Shown here: one piece after another, positions 42,560 through 51,535 of the stretch | How positions within the stretch are numbered: position 1 is the first letter of the stretch | Layout of the letters: the number at the start of each line of letters is the position of its first letter | NCBI RefSeq assembly: GCF_002934665.1 | Contig: NZ_NIRS01000002.1 | Span: 806,001-870,000, forward strand | Reading direction: 5' to 3' | Length of the DNA stretch: 64,000 bases | Source: Pseudomonas laurylsulfatiphila | Lineage (GTDB): Bacteria > Pseudomonadota > Gammaproteobacteria > Pseudomonadales > Pseudomonadaceae | Notes under the pieces: model-generated | The model's input: only the letters and a program-made list of their open reading frames with translations | Told to the model about the DNA's origin: nothing | The model's database searches: none | Position numbers and translations under genes: made by a program

Positions 42560-44572
42560 TCACTTCTTCATCCCCACCCGCCGGCGCATTTTGGCAGTGA
42601 TCGCCTGCCGGGTCTTGCGCATGTCCGCCCAGGGTTCATCACCGACTTCAGCCAGGCGTTCAAGCGCGTTGTGCAGGTTCCACTGATTGCCGCCCTTGAG
42701 CTCGGCAACCTCTTCGCGAAAGATCGGCATCGACACCGGCAGGCCCTCACGGGTACGGACGGCGTAGGCACAGATGGTGGTCGCGCCCAGACCGTTGCGC
42801 AGGTAATCGATGAAGATCCGTCCGACCCGGTTCTTCGGTCCCGACACCGCCGAAAAACGCTCGGGCAACAGCCTGGCCATGTGGCTGACAATGGCATGGC
42901 TGAAGTCCTTGACCTCATCCCAGCCGAGCTTGCGGGTCAGCGGTACCACCACATGGATGCCCTTGCCGCCGCTGGTTTTCAGAAACGCCTTGAGCCCCAA
43001 TTCATCCAGCACCGACAGCGTCAACTCGGTGGCCTCGATCATGCGTTTCCATGGCAGCGCCGGGTCCGGGTCAAGGTCGAGGACAAAACGGTCCGGCTTG
43101 TCGAAGTTGACCGACGTGGCGTTCCAGGTGTGCAACTCCACGGTACTCATCTGCACCGCGCCAATCAGCGCCTCGGCATTGTTGATGAGCATCATCGGCT
43201 GACCGGTGAGCTGCTTGTCCAGCGTGGCGATGCCGGGGATCGCCAGGTGCTCGGCATTCTTCTGGAAAAACAGCTCGCCGGCGATACCATCCGGCGCACG
43301 CACCAGCGCCACCGGGCGATCCTTGAGTTCGGGCAGGATCCACTCGGCGACACTCGCGTAGTACTGCGCCAGTTGCAGTTTGGTGGTGCCGCTGCCGGGG
43401 TCGATCACCCGGTCCGGGTGAGTGATGCGCACCTGCCCCGCGTCCAGGCCGATTTGCGAGGGTGCGGGGTCGGGCTTCTTTTGTGTGGCAGCGGTTTTTT
43501 TCGCAGTGGAGGTTTTCACGGTGTTCGCGCGCTCCTCGGTGATGTCGTGTGCCGGTTTGTCATTGCGCAGGCCATGGAACACGGCGTGGCGCACCGAGCC
43601 GTCCCGGGTCATTTCAGCGAAAGCCACTTCTGCCAGCAGCTTGGGTTTGAGCCAATGCACATCCCTGGCCTCGGCACCGCCGGGTGGATTGACCACCGGC
43701 GGTTTTTTCACCTGCAACGGCTTGAGCTGCTCATGGAGGCTGCGCAGCGTCGCCTCGTTGAACCCGGTGCCGACTTTGCCGGCATAGCGCAACTCGCCAC
43801 TGTCGCGATCATGCAGCCCCAGCAGCAGCGCGCCGAAGGCATGGCGCGAGCCTTTCGGCTCGGTGAATCCGACGATGACGAACTCCTGCCGATGCTGGCA
43901 TTTGAGCTTGATCCAGTCGCTGCTGCGCCGGGAGACATAGGGCGACCCAAGACGCTTGCCGATCAAGCCTTCCATGCGCATCCGGCAGGCGCTGTCGAAC
44001 AAGGCTTGCGGCTCCTCGCCAAACGACTCGGAGAAGCGCAGCAGCGGCTGGTCATTGACCTTGAGCACAGTCGCCAGCGCGGCCCGACGTTCTTCGACCG
44101 GCACTTCACGCAAGTCCACGCCATTGAGGTACGGCAGGTCGAACAGATAGTAGAGAATGCCATCGCTGCGCTGCGCCTCGAAGGCGTTTTGCAACGCCTG
44201 AAAGTCCGGCACACCCTGGTCGTCGGCCACCACCATTTCGCCATCGAGCCACGCCGATTCCAGGCCAAGCGCGACAAGGGCCTGGGCCTGTTGTGGCAGT
44301 TTGTGGGTCCAGTCGTGGCCATTGCGGGTGATCAGCCTGACGTCACCGTGGTCGATGCGGGCCATGATCCGGTAGCCGTCGAACTTGATTTCGTAGCTCC
44401 ACGCGCCGTCCGGGACCCTGTCCACCAGCGTCGCCAATTGCGGCTTGAGCAGGTCCGGCAACCTGGCTTTGCGGGCGCCGGTCAGTGGTGATGATTTTTC
44501 CTTGCTTGAGCGCTTGGCGGCTGGCTCGCCAGTCGCCGAAAAATCGCGCCTGTCATCGAGGTTGCGGGGCAT
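42560..44572 (-). CDS. ligD: DNA ligase D lacking the N-terminal phosphoesterase domain
   Basis: 670 residues against about 840 for P. aeruginosa LigD. The ligase domain begins near residue 35: nucleotidyl lysine Lys63 in EIKFDGYR, later GEMVVADD. A linker (KKTAATQKKPDPAPS) leads to the polymerase domain with DLDPDP (catalytic aspartates) and SGGKGIHVVVPL. The first 30 residues (RRDFSATGEP) resemble the start of the missing phosphoesterase domain and then run directly into the linker, as if about 170 residues were deleted in frame. It acts in non-homologous end joining; no Ku gene is in the window. Confidence 0.9.
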   Translation of the reverse strand: MPRNLDDRRDFSATGEPAAKRSSKEKSSPLTGARKARLPDLLKPQLATLVDRVPDGAWSYEIKFDGYRIMARIDHGDVRLITRNGHDWTHKLPQQAQALVALGLESAWLDGEMVVADDQGVPDFQALQNAFEAQRSDGILYYLFDLPYLNGVDLREVPVEERRAALATVLKVNDQPLLRFSESFGEEPQALFDSACRMRMEGLIGKRLGSPYVSRRSSDWIKLKCQHRQEFVIVGFTEPKGSRHAFGALLLGLHDRDSGELRYAGKVGTGFNEATLRSLHEQLKPLQVKKPPVVNPPGGAEARDVHWLKPKLLAEVAFAEMTRDGSVRHAVFHGLRNDKPAHDITEERANTVKTSTAKKTAATQKKPDPAPSQIGLDAGQVRITHPDRVIDPGSGTTKLQLAQYYASVAEWILPELKDRPVALVRAPDGIAGELFFQKNAEHLAIPGIATLDKQLTGQPMMLINNAEALIGAVQMSTVELHTWNATSVNFDKPDRFVLDLDPDPALPWKRMIEATELTLSVLDELGLKAFLKTSGGKGIHVVVPLTRKLGWDEVKDFSHAIVSHMARLLPERFSAVSGPKNRVGRIFIDYLRNGLGATTICAYAVRTREGLPVSMPIFREEVAELKGGNQWNLHNALERLAEVGDEPWADMRKTRQAITAKMRRRVGMKK

Positions 44573-44707
44573 GGCTCACCTGCTTCGCGCCAGGACGTCG
44601 GATGCAAACGTCTCTTAACCAAGCAGAGCCGGCGAGCGGCGCAATAATTCAATCGGCATTGAAAAGCCCCGGACGGACGGGCTTGTGGCGCGTGCTCCCC
44701 CACAAAC

Positions 44708-44799
44708 CTGTAGGAGCTGGCTTGCCAGCGAAGAGGACGGCATGACCAGTATTGAGGTTGCCTGACACGCCGCCTTCGCTGGCAAGCCAGCTCCTACAT
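44708..44799. repeat. REP inverted-repeat pair (GCTGGCTTGCCAGCGA type)
   Basis: CTGTAGGAGCTGGCTTGCCA facing its complement, in the gap upstream of ligD and downstream of the DUF533 gene. Confidence 0.85.
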
Positions 44800-44820
44800 T
44801 TGGATGTGTCATGCAACCGG

Positions 44821-45549
44821 TCAGGCAGTGCCCTTGGCCTGCTGCTCCAGATGCAATTGCAACTCTGGCTCGATCTGCAAGGCCGCGGCCAGTTCATCCA
44901 GATAGTTGCGCTCGGCGTCCTGCTGGTCGTCCACCAGCATCACGCTGGCCAGGTACATCTCCGAGGCCATGGCAGGGTCGTTCTTTGCCGACTGCGCGAC
45001 GTCATAGGGGTCCAGCGGCTTGGCGACTTCATCGTCCAGCCATTGCTGCAATTGCGGATCGTCGGTGTGACGGCCGATTTCAGTGCTGATCATCTGTTTT
45101 TCGGATTCATCGATCCGGCCATCGGCCTTGGCCGCGGCAATCAATGCCCGCAGGATCGCATGGCTGTGTTCCTCGGCTTCCGGGCCGGCCAGCAAGTCGA
45201 CGGTCCGCGGCGCTTCCTGCGGGGCCGACGCCTGGCTGCGTTGCCAGGCCTGGTATGCCTGGAACGCCATCATGCCGAGGGACGCCAGCGCCGCATAATT
45301 GGTGCCGCCACCGGAACGGCTTTGCGGTGCGCCACCCATCGGCGAACCGCCGCCCAGCAAACCACCGAGCAAACCGCCCAACCCTGAGCCACCACCCGCA
45401 CCCGCACCGGCGCCACCACCCAACAACCCGCCGAGCAATCCGCCCAGGTCGCCGAGCCCGCCCTGGGCCGAGGCGCCACCGCCGCCCTGTTGCGCCATCG
45501 AGCCCTGGCCGGCGCGCAATAACTGTTCGAGCAGATCGCTGGTGTTCAT
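44821..45549 (-). CDS. DUF533 / TerB-like protein (YebE type)
   Basis: 242 residues. Gly/Ala-rich low-complexity N-terminal half (GGLGDLGGLLGGLLGGGAGA) followed by a DUF533 helical domain (HAILRALIAAAKADGRIDESEKQMI). Such proteins are membrane-associated; function unknown. It runs in the same direction as ligD but is separated from it by a REP. Confidence 0.85.
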   Translation of the reverse strand: MNTSDLLEQLLRAGQGSMAQQGGGGASAQGGLGDLGGLLGGLLGGGAGAGAGGGSGLGGLLGGLLGGGSPMGGAPQSRSGGGTNYAALASLGMMAFQAYQAWQRSQASAPQEAPRTVDLLAGPEAEEHSHAILRALIAAAKADGRIDESEKQMISTEIGRHTDDPQLQQWLDDEVAKPLDPYDVAQSAKNDPAMASEMYLASVMLVDDQQDAERNYLDELAAALQIEPELQLHLEQQAKGTA

Positions 45550-45807
45550 GACGCTTGTCCTCTTTGGAAGGGTTCTGTCCAGACAGGCAACGATAGACCT
45601 CGCAGACGAATGTGCCAGCGCCGTTGGGCTGACGCGCCCGCGCCACCGCGGATTGTCCGGGGTATTTTTTTTCAGCGCGGCTAAGATTCATAGGTGGTGA
45701 ACCTTATCCGCGGATACCCGGTCGATACCTGCAACCCGACCCGGTTTGCCAGCGCCCCCTTGTGCGGGGCGTCAACTGGCTTGCTTCATTCACTGGAGAA
45801 CGCCCCT

Positions 45808-46530
45808 GTGATTTCAACCCTGTACATCGCCAGACTCAAAGCATGGGGCGCCCATGGTTTTACGGCCACCGGCGTGGTCACCGCTTTCCTCGCCACCCTG
45901 TCCCTGCTGGATAACCAGCCGACCCATTGCCTGCTGTGGCTGGGTGTCGCGCTGATCGTCGACGGACTGGACGGCGCACTGGCGCGCAAGGTCAACGTGC
46001 AGTCGGTGTTGCCGAGCTTCGATGGCTCGATCCTCGACCTGGTGATCGATTACCTGACGTATGTGTTTATCCCGGCGCTGTTCATCTATCGCTACATCCC
46101 GTTGCCGGACTACACCCTGCTGCTGAGCGTGTCGCTGATTCTGGTGTCGTCGCTGTTCTGCTTCTGCAACGTCAACATGAAGAGCAAGGACAACTACTTC
46201 CAGGGCTTCCCCGCCGCCTGGAACGTGGTTGCCCTGTGCCTGTACATCATCGCCCCGTCGCCGTGGATCACCTTCCTGACCGTGATTGGCCTGGCCCTGC
46301 TGACCGTGACCCGGATGAAATTCCTGCACCCGTTCCGCGTGCGCCGGTTCATGCCGATCAACATTGCGGTGACGGCCATCTGGTTGCTGTGCAGCTTGTC
46401 GCTGGTGCTCAACCATCCGGTGATCAACCCGATGGTGATGGGGCTGTGGCTGCTGATGTCGGCGTATTTCCTCGGTATCTGCTTCTGGCGCACGGCGCTG
46501 GAGTGGTTCGACGAATCGCGGCTCAAGTAG
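45808..46530 (+). CDS. pcs: Phosphatidylcholine synthase
   Basis: 240 residues from GTG at 45808 (CTGGAGAA site); an in-frame ATG at 45694 has no site and adds unrelated residues. Eight membrane helices. CDP-alcohol phosphotransferase signature DGLDGALAR, then D at the end of VLPSFDGSILDLVIDYLTY (metal aspartates). It condenses CDP-diacylglycerol with choline in the inner membrane; the length matches Pcs of Pseudomonas. Confidence 0.9.
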   Translation: MISTLYIARLKAWGAHGFTATGVVTAFLATLSLLDNQPTHCLLWLGVALIVDGLDGALARKVNVQSVLPSFDGSILDLVIDYLTYVFIPALFIYRYIPLPDYTLLLSVSLILVSSLFCFCNVNMKSKDNYFQGFPAAWNVVALCLYIIAPSPWITFLTVIGLALLTVTRMKFLHPFRVRRFMPINIAVTAIWLLCSLSLVLNHPVINPMVMGLWLLMSAYFLGICFWRTALEWFDESRLK

Positions 46531-46532
46531 CC

Positions 46533-46919
46533 ATGGCGGTCCATATCGTTCAACTGGGTTCGCCGCGTCGCCCCGACGAAGGCTTGCGCCTGGGCACGGT
46601 ACGCCGCCCTCCCCGTGGCGTACCGAAAGCCGAATTCGCCAGCCGGGACTTCTATGATGTCTGGCAGCCGTTGCTGTCACCCAGCGCGGAACTGGTGGCC
46701 GAGGCCAAGTCTGCGCAGGATGCCAAAGCCTGGGAGGTGTTCCGGCGCAAGTTCAAGGCCGAGATGAGCCAGCCCGCTGCCAGTCAGATGCTGGACCTGC
46801 TGGCCGCGCTGTCTCACAGCACGTCCCTGGCCGTGGGGTGTTATTGCGAGGATGAAGCCCATTGTCATCGGTCGGTGTTGCGCGAGTTGCTGGAGGCGCG
46901 GGGGGCAGAAGTGATTTAG
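46533..46919 (+). CDS. DUF488-domain protein
   Basis: 128 residues. GTVRRPPRGVPKAEFASRDFYDVWQPLL and the C-terminal VGCYCEDEAHCHRSVLRELL match DUF488 (three cysteines and a histidine near the end). It starts two bases after pcs stops, so probably cotranscribed. Function unknown. Confidence 0.82.
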   Translation: MAVHIVQLGSPRRPDEGLRLGTVRRPPRGVPKAEFASRDFYDVWQPLLSPSAELVAEAKSAQDAKAWEVFRRKFKAEMSQPAASQMLDLLAALSHSTSLAVGCYCEDEAHCHRSVLRELLEARGAEVI

Positions 46920-46944
46920 TTGCCAAGACCACCTGGGTTTGACA

Positions 46945-47025
46945 TCAAAAGATCGCAGCCTGCGGCAGCTCCTACAGGGGACGGCATTCACAATGTAGGA
47001 GCTGCCGCAGGCTGCGATCTTTTGA
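46945..47025. repeat. REP inverted-repeat pair (GCAGGCTGCGATC type)
   Basis: GATCGCAGCCTGCGGCAGCT facing its complement between convergent genes; the stem extends to CAAAAGATC / GATCTTTTG. Confidence 0.87.
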
Positions 47026-47838
47026 TCAACGCCGCGTGATCACCACCTCCAGGTATTCACTCGGCACCACCAGCGACTTGTCGCCCGCCCGGTTCATCCG
47101 GTTGATCAACTCGGTCAGGTCCGCTTCCAGCGCCTTGGCGCCATCCGCGGGCAGTGCGGCGAAGGCTTTGTGCATCGGCCCGTACCACTGGCGGAAGGTG
47201 TCGATGAAATGCGCCGCCGAGCGATAGCGGAAATTGAACGTGCGGCGCGTCACCTGCAACAGGAATTCCTGCTCGTCGAAGTGCTCGTGCAGCCAGGCTT
47301 CGGTGCCCCAGCGCGAGGGCGGATTCGCTCCCGGCACAGGTGGCAGGTGCTGGCCCAGGGTCTTGAACATCTGGCCGACGAAACCTTCAGGTGTCCAGTT
47401 GGCCAGGCCGATCCGCCCACCCGGGCGGCAGACTCGCGCCAGCTCCGCGGCGGCCTTGGGCTGGTCCGGCGTGAACATCACACCGAAAGTGGAAAGCACG
47501 GCGTCGAAGCTGCCGTCGGCAAAGGGCAAGGCTTCGGCATCGGCGACCTGGAAGGCGACATTCAGGCGTTCTGCCCGGGTCCGTTCTGCGCCGCGCTCCA
47601 GCAAGGCGGCAACATAGTCGGTGGACGTCACCTGGCAGCCACGGCGCGCGGCAGCGAGGGTCGCGTTGCCGTTGCCGGCGGCGACGTCGAGCACGCGCTC
47701 ATCGCACAACAGGTCGCAGGCTTCGGCCAGTTGCTCGCCGACGATTTGCAGGGTGGTGCCAATCACGGCGTAGTCGCCGCTGGCCCAGGAGGCCATCTGG
47801 CGGTTTTTCAAGGCAGTCAGATCAATGGGTGTACTCAT
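47026..47838 (-). CDS. Class I SAM-dependent methyltransferase
   Basis: 270 residues. Motif I VLDVAAGNGNATLAAARRG, acidic residue in STDYVA, DAEALPFADGSFDAVLSTFGVMF (UbiE-like motif II) and CRPGGRIGLANWTPEGF. Substrate unknown. Its stop lies within the adjacent REP end. Confidence 0.83.
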   Translation of the reverse strand: MSTPIDLTALKNRQMASWASGDYAVIGTTLQIVGEQLAEACDLLCDERVLDVAAGNGNATLAAARRGCQVTSTDYVAALLERGAERTRAERLNVAFQVADAEALPFADGSFDAVLSTFGVMFTPDQPKAAAELARVCRPGGRIGLANWTPEGFVGQMFKTLGQHLPPVPGANPPSRWGTEAWLHEHFDEQEFLLQVTRRTFNFRYRSAAHFIDTFRQWYGPMHKAFAALPADGAKALEADLTELINRMNRAGDKSLVVPSEYLEVVITRR

Positions 47839-47882
47839 GGAGGCAGTCTCTGGGTTGAAACACGTATCGGACCTGATCGCGG

Positions 47883-48152
47883 TTACTCCGCTGTCGTCGG
47901 ATCGATGATGTTCATGACCCGGGAAATGCGGTTGGCGGGAAAACCACTGATCCTCGCGTGCTCCTGGATCTGCTCCTCGTTCGGCGAGATGTACACGCAG
48001 TAGAGCTTGTCACCGGTGACATAGCTCTGCAGCCACTGCACCTGCGGCAACTCCCGCAAGGCCTGGCAGGACTTTAGCGAAGCGGCTTTCAAATCCCTTT
48101 CCGACAGAGCTCCGGCGCCCTGGATCTCACGTTCAATGACGAACTTAGGCAT
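47883..48152 (-). CDS. DUF4242-domain protein
   Basis: 89 residues; FVIEREIQGAGALSERDLKAASLKSC, YVTGDKLYCVYISPNEEQIQEHA matches DUF4242 (nickel/metal-binding ferredoxin-like family). It precedes the methyltransferase in the same direction and is divergent from the AraC gene at 48330, which might regulate it. Confidence 0.82.
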   Translation of the reverse strand: MPKFVIEREIQGAGALSERDLKAASLKSCQALRELPQVQWLQSYVTGDKLYCVYISPNEEQIQEHARISGFPANRISRVMNIIDPTTAE

Positions 48153-48329
48153 GGCAACCTCTCTTTATTGTTCTGGATGGCAGGGCGCATTCACCCTGTG
48201 ATCAAACTATCGTCCTGACGGGCGCTGGCGTCCTGCCCGATCGTCGCTCAAGCCTGCCCGATCGTCCGGAGATTCCACACGGCGCACCGAGGCGTTCACA
48301 ATCAGGAATCCTGTCACGGGGAAATCCCT

Positions 48330-49322
48330 ATGGACGCTCTGTCACAGACCCTGCGGGTGGTGCACCTGGTCGGCGCGATCTTCATCAACGCCCGGTTCAC
48401 TGCACCCTGGTGCTACCAGTCGCCCAGCGCCGACACGGCCGCGCCGTTCCTGGAGCCCGATGCGGAACGGGTGGTGATTTTTCACCTGATCACCGAGGGC
48501 GAGTGCTACGTCGAGCTGGGCGATGACCCGCCGCTGCTGCTGAGCGCCGGCGACGTGGTGATCTTCCCTCAGGGCGACGCCCATCGCATGTGCTCCCGAC
48601 CGGGATTGCCACCGGCCACGGGTGCGCGACTGGATGCGGTGCTGGCACGCCGGCCCCGCCAGCTGAGCTATGGCGGTGGTGGCGCGGTCACCCGCCTGGT
48701 ATGCGGCTACCTGGCGTGCGACACACGCCTGGCGGGCATGTTGCTCAAGGGCTTGCCGCCCGTGGTGCGGGTCAACGTGCGCGGTTCGGATGCCGGTATC
48801 TGGCTGGAATCCTCCGTGCGCTACGCCCTCGCCGAAGCCCGCTCGCCCCGCCCCGGCGGCGAAGGGGTCCTGGCCAAGCTCGCCGAAGTGCTGTTCATCG
48901 AAGTGCTGCGCCTGTACATGAACGAACAGGGCGAAGGCCGCACCGGCTGGCTGGCCGGAGTACGTGACCGCATCGTCGGCGCCGCCCTCAACGCTTTGCA
49001 CAAAAAACCCTGCCACGCCTGGACGCTGGACGAACTGGCGCGCACCGCCAGCACTTCAAGATCGGTGTTGGCCGAGCGCTTCCAGCAACTGGTGGGGGTG
49101 TCGCCGATGCAGTACCTGACGCAATGGCGGATGTTGCTCGCCGCCAACCTGTTGCGCAGCAGCAACAACTCATTGACGCGCATCGCCGAGGAAGTGGGTT
49201 ACCAGACCGATACCGCCTTCAGCCGCGCCTTTCGGCGCGAGTTCGGTGCACCGCCGGCGGCGTGGCGGCGTGGTCAGGAGAAAAAAAACATGGCCCACGA
49301 GGCTATGCCCGTGAGCCACTGA
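48330..49322 (+). CDS. AraC-family regulator with cupin_6 domain
   Basis: 330 residues. N-terminal cupin_6 domain (FHLITEGECYVELGDDPPLLLSAGDVVIFPQGDAHRM) with metal-type histidines, and C-terminal AraC helix-turn-helix (LDELARTASTSRSVLAERFQQLVGVSPMQYL; VGYQTDTAFSRAFRREFG). The ligand is unknown. Divergent from the DUF4242-methyltransferase pair. Confidence 0.88.
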   Translation: MDALSQTLRVVHLVGAIFINARFTAPWCYQSPSADTAAPFLEPDAERVVIFHLITEGECYVELGDDPPLLLSAGDVVIFPQGDAHRMCSRPGLPPATGARLDAVLARRPRQLSYGGGGAVTRLVCGYLACDTRLAGMLLKGLPPVVRVNVRGSDAGIWLESSVRYALAEARSPRPGGEGVLAKLAEVLFIEVLRLYMNEQGEGRTGWLAGVRDRIVGAALNALHKKPCHAWTLDELARTASTSRSVLAERFQQLVGVSPMQYLTQWRMLLAANLLRSSNNSLTRIAEEVGYQTDTAFSRAFRREFGAPPAAWRRGQEKKNMAHEAMPVSH

Positions 49323-49331
49323 TCAGGCCGT

Positions 49332-50549
49332 TCAAGCCGCTGGCGCGCTGGCCTTGGCCTCCTCCAGCAACTGCTGGATCACTTTCTCCTGCGTGTCGTA
49401 GCTGCCTTCACCGAAGTGGGTGTAACGCACCTGCCCCTTGGCATCAATGATGTAGTGCGCCGGCCAGTACTGGTTGTCGAAGTTGCGCCAGATCGCGTAG
49501 TTGTTGTCGATCGCCACCGGGTAGGTGATGCCGTATTCCTTCACCTTGTCCCGGACGTTGTCGATGATGCGTTCAAAGCCGTATTCAGGCGTGTGCACAC
49601 CGATCACCACCAGTCCGTCCTTTTCATATTTCTTCGCCCAGTCCTTCACGTACGGCAGGGTGTGCTTGCAGTTGATGCAGTCGAAGGTCCAGAAGTCCAC
49701 AAGCACCACCTTGCCTTTGAGGGCTTCGTTGGTCAGTGCCGGTGAGTTGATCCAGTCCACCGCGCCGGACAGCGACGGCATCGCGCCCTGGGCGTTGCCC
49801 ATGGTGCTGTCGGCCTTGACCTTGCTGACCAGGTAATCGACGACTTTCGGCACGGTCTCCAGCACGCCTTTCTCGACACGGCTGACGCCTTGCGATGAGG
49901 TGTTGGCCAGCAACAGGTCATTGGCCCCCGTTGCGATCACCGCCGCACCGGCCAGCACCGCAACCCCGGCGCCCCGGCGCAGCCAGCCGGTGACCGGAAT
50001 CGACGGTTTCAAGCGATTGACCAGGCCGCGACCGGCAAAGATCAAGACGCCCAGGGACAGCGCACTGCCCGCGCCATAGGCCACCAACAACAGGCTGGTA
50101 CCGGCGTTCGCGCCCTGCAGCATGGCGCTGGTGAGAATCACCCCGAGGATCGGCCCGGCGCAGGGTGCCCAGAGCAGCCCGGTGGCGACACCGATCATGA
50201 TCGACGCCAGCGGCCCGGAGATCTTGCGCGAGTCCGGGTCGATGCGATTGCCCAGCAGCACGAAGGGGCGCGCCAGCCAGTCACCGACCCGGGCGGAAAT
50301 CAGCGACAGGGCGAACAGCACCATGACGAACAGGGCGACGTGGCGGCCGGTGTTGCTGGCCTGTATCACCCACTCGGTACTGACCACGGCCAGGCTGGAG
50401 ACCAGGGCGAAGGTCAGGACCATGCCGCCGAGGGTCAGCAGGATCGAGGCGCGTGTGCGGTCGGCCCCGGCGAACAGGAAGGGCACGACCGGCAGAATGC
50501 ACGGGCTGAGGACGGTCAATATGCCGCCCAGGAAAGCGATGAGTAACAT
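49332..50549 (-). CDS. dipZ: DipZ-like CcdA-thioredoxin fusion
   Basis: 405 residues from the ATG at 50549 (AAAGGTGAT). N-terminal CcdA/DsbD-type membrane domain (LGGILTVLSPCILPVVPFLFAG; SIMIGVATGLLWAPCAGPILGV) with its paired cysteines, then a periplasmic thioredoxin domain with CINC (FWTFDCINCKHTLPYVKDW). It passes electrons across the membrane to periplasmic thiols. It follows two small exported-protein genes in the same direction. Confidence 0.9.
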   Translation of the reverse strand: MLLIAFLGGILTVLSPCILPVVPFLFAGADRTRASILLTLGGMVLTFALVSSLAVVSTEWVIQASNTGRHVALFVMVLFALSLISARVGDWLARPFVLLGNRIDPDSRKISGPLASIMIGVATGLLWAPCAGPILGVILTSAMLQGANAGTSLLLVAYGAGSALSLGVLIFAGRGLVNRLKPSIPVTGWLRRGAGVAVLAGAAVIATGANDLLLANTSSQGVSRVEKGVLETVPKVVDYLVSKVKADSTMGNAQGAMPSLSGAVDWINSPALTNEALKGKVVLVDFWTFDCINCKHTLPYVKDWAKKYEKDGLVVIGVHTPEYGFERIIDNVRDKVKEYGITYPVAIDNNYAIWRNFDNQYWPAHYIIDAKGQVRYTHFGEGSYDTQEKVIQQLLEEAKASAPAA

Positions 50550-50589
50550 GGGATCACCTTTGAAAAAATGGGGAGGCATCCACCCCCCC

Positions 50590-50680
50590 CTGTAGGAGCT
50601 GGCTTGCCAGCGATAGCGGTCTGACTGTTACACCCACGTCGATTGGGCCGCCGTGATCGCTGGCAAGCCAGCTCCTACAA
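50590..50680. repeat. REP inverted-repeat pair (GCTGGCTTGCCAGCGA type)
   Basis: TGTAGGAGCTGGCTTGCCAG facing its complement between dipZ and the small exported-protein gene. Confidence 0.85.
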
Positions 50681-50703
50681 AGAAGCGGTAGTGTTTTTGG
50701 AAT

Positions 50704-50916
50704 TCAGGCCGTCTGGCTGTCCTGCATCTGCCCTTGCGGCGTACGGCTGGAGCCGTCTTGCGCCAGCAAGCCCTGGGTGCCCTTCTCTGCCACGGGCGTG
50801 AGCTGGAAGCAGGTGTTGCTGCCGCAGGCGCTTTGCTCGACAGAGGCGTTGGCATGGGCTGCCGCACCGGCGACGGAAAAGGCGATGGCAGTGAGAAAGC
50901 GGGATACGTTGTTCAT
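50704..50916 (-). CDS. Small exported protein of unknown function
   Basis: 70 residues with a Sec signal (FLTAIAFSVAGAAAHANA). Mature part about 45 residues with CGSNTC (possible disulfide) and a Gln-rich tail. Function unknown. It follows the DUF2790 gene in the same direction and may share its promoter. Confidence 0.65.
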   Translation of the reverse strand: MNNVSRFLTAIAFSVAGAAAHANASVEQSACGSNTCFQLTPVAEKGTQGLLAQDGSSRTPQGQMQDSQTA

Positions 50917-50965
50917 GATGTCCTTCCTGATTCAAATGGGATTAAGCGGTCGTTGATCGCAGCAC

Positions 50966-51229
50966 TCAGTTTTCCGAGTTGCAGTGGTCGGCGAACTTGC
51001 TGTAATCCAGCACCTGGGTTTTCGACTGGGAGTCGAGGTACGTCAGCCGTGCATTGACCACGCCGCAGGAAGGCGTAGCGTCCTCGGTCAGCGAAACCAC
51101 TTTCCTGATGTCAAGATGGGTGCCGTAGGTGTAGGTTTTTGGCGCAACATCGGCTTCGGCGCGGGCCGACAGGGTGCAGATGTTCAGGGCGGCAAACAGG
51201 CAAGCGGCGTAGACGGCTTTGGTGTTCAT
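50966..51229 (-). CDS. DUF2790 small periplasmic protein
   Basis: 87 residues, signal peptide (AVYAACLFAALNICTLSARA). YTYGTHLDIRKVVSLTEDATPSCGVVNARLTYLDSQSK matches DUF2790, small Pseudomonas periplasmic proteins often next to two-component genes. Divergent from the two-component operon; the operator-like repeats at 51361 and 51429 lie in the shared upstream region. Confidence 0.85.
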   Translation of the reverse strand: MNTKAVYAACLFAALNICTLSARAEADVAPKTYTYGTHLDIRKVVSLTEDATPSCGVVNARLTYLDSQSKTQVLDYSKFADHCNSEN

Positions 51230-51360
51230 GGCGAGTTCCTCAAGGTTTCAACAGGTCGTTGGTTCGTTGGGCCGAGGCGGTCTGGTTTGCCTCGATGGAA
51301 CCTATTAAAAGCCTGCGAGGTATCTCGTCTGTGTCGGGAATCGGCGTGAATCAATCGGTA

Positions 51361-51397
51361 CGTATCAGAACCGCGTGCAGATACAGAGCAATACAAA
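51361..51397. promoter_or_regulatory. Compound operator-like element, copy A
   Basis: CGTATCA, 11 bases, AGATACA, GAGCA, ATACA. The same architecture appears at 51429 and 55895. The direct repeat TACA-N6-TACA has the 10-base period of OmpR-family response regulator sites. It lies between the DUF2790 gene and the two-component operon. Confidence 0.6.
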
Positions 51398-51428
51398 ACC
51401 CCTGAAAATCGGCTTTTTTGCCTTCGTG

Positions 51429-51465
51429 TGTATCCGCAGGCAGGCCGGATACACTGCAATACAAA
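51429..51465. promoter_or_regulatory. Compound operator-like element, copy B
   Basis: TGTATCC, 11 bases with AGGCAGG, GGATACA, then CTGCA and ATACA. It is 70 bases before the ATG at 51536. Shares spacing and core bases with copies A and C. Confidence 0.65.
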
Positions 51466-51535
51466 GGGCAGCAGGCGACCCCGCCCGGGCTCGATAGACT
51501 GTGTGGCAATCCCCATTCATCAGAGGTTTGGCCCA

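Noticed and set aside
42671..44491. 606-codon plus-strand open frame opposite ligD
   Set aside because: A shadow of the ligD gene; no recognisable domain, and its composition is typical of antisense frames in GC-rich DNA.
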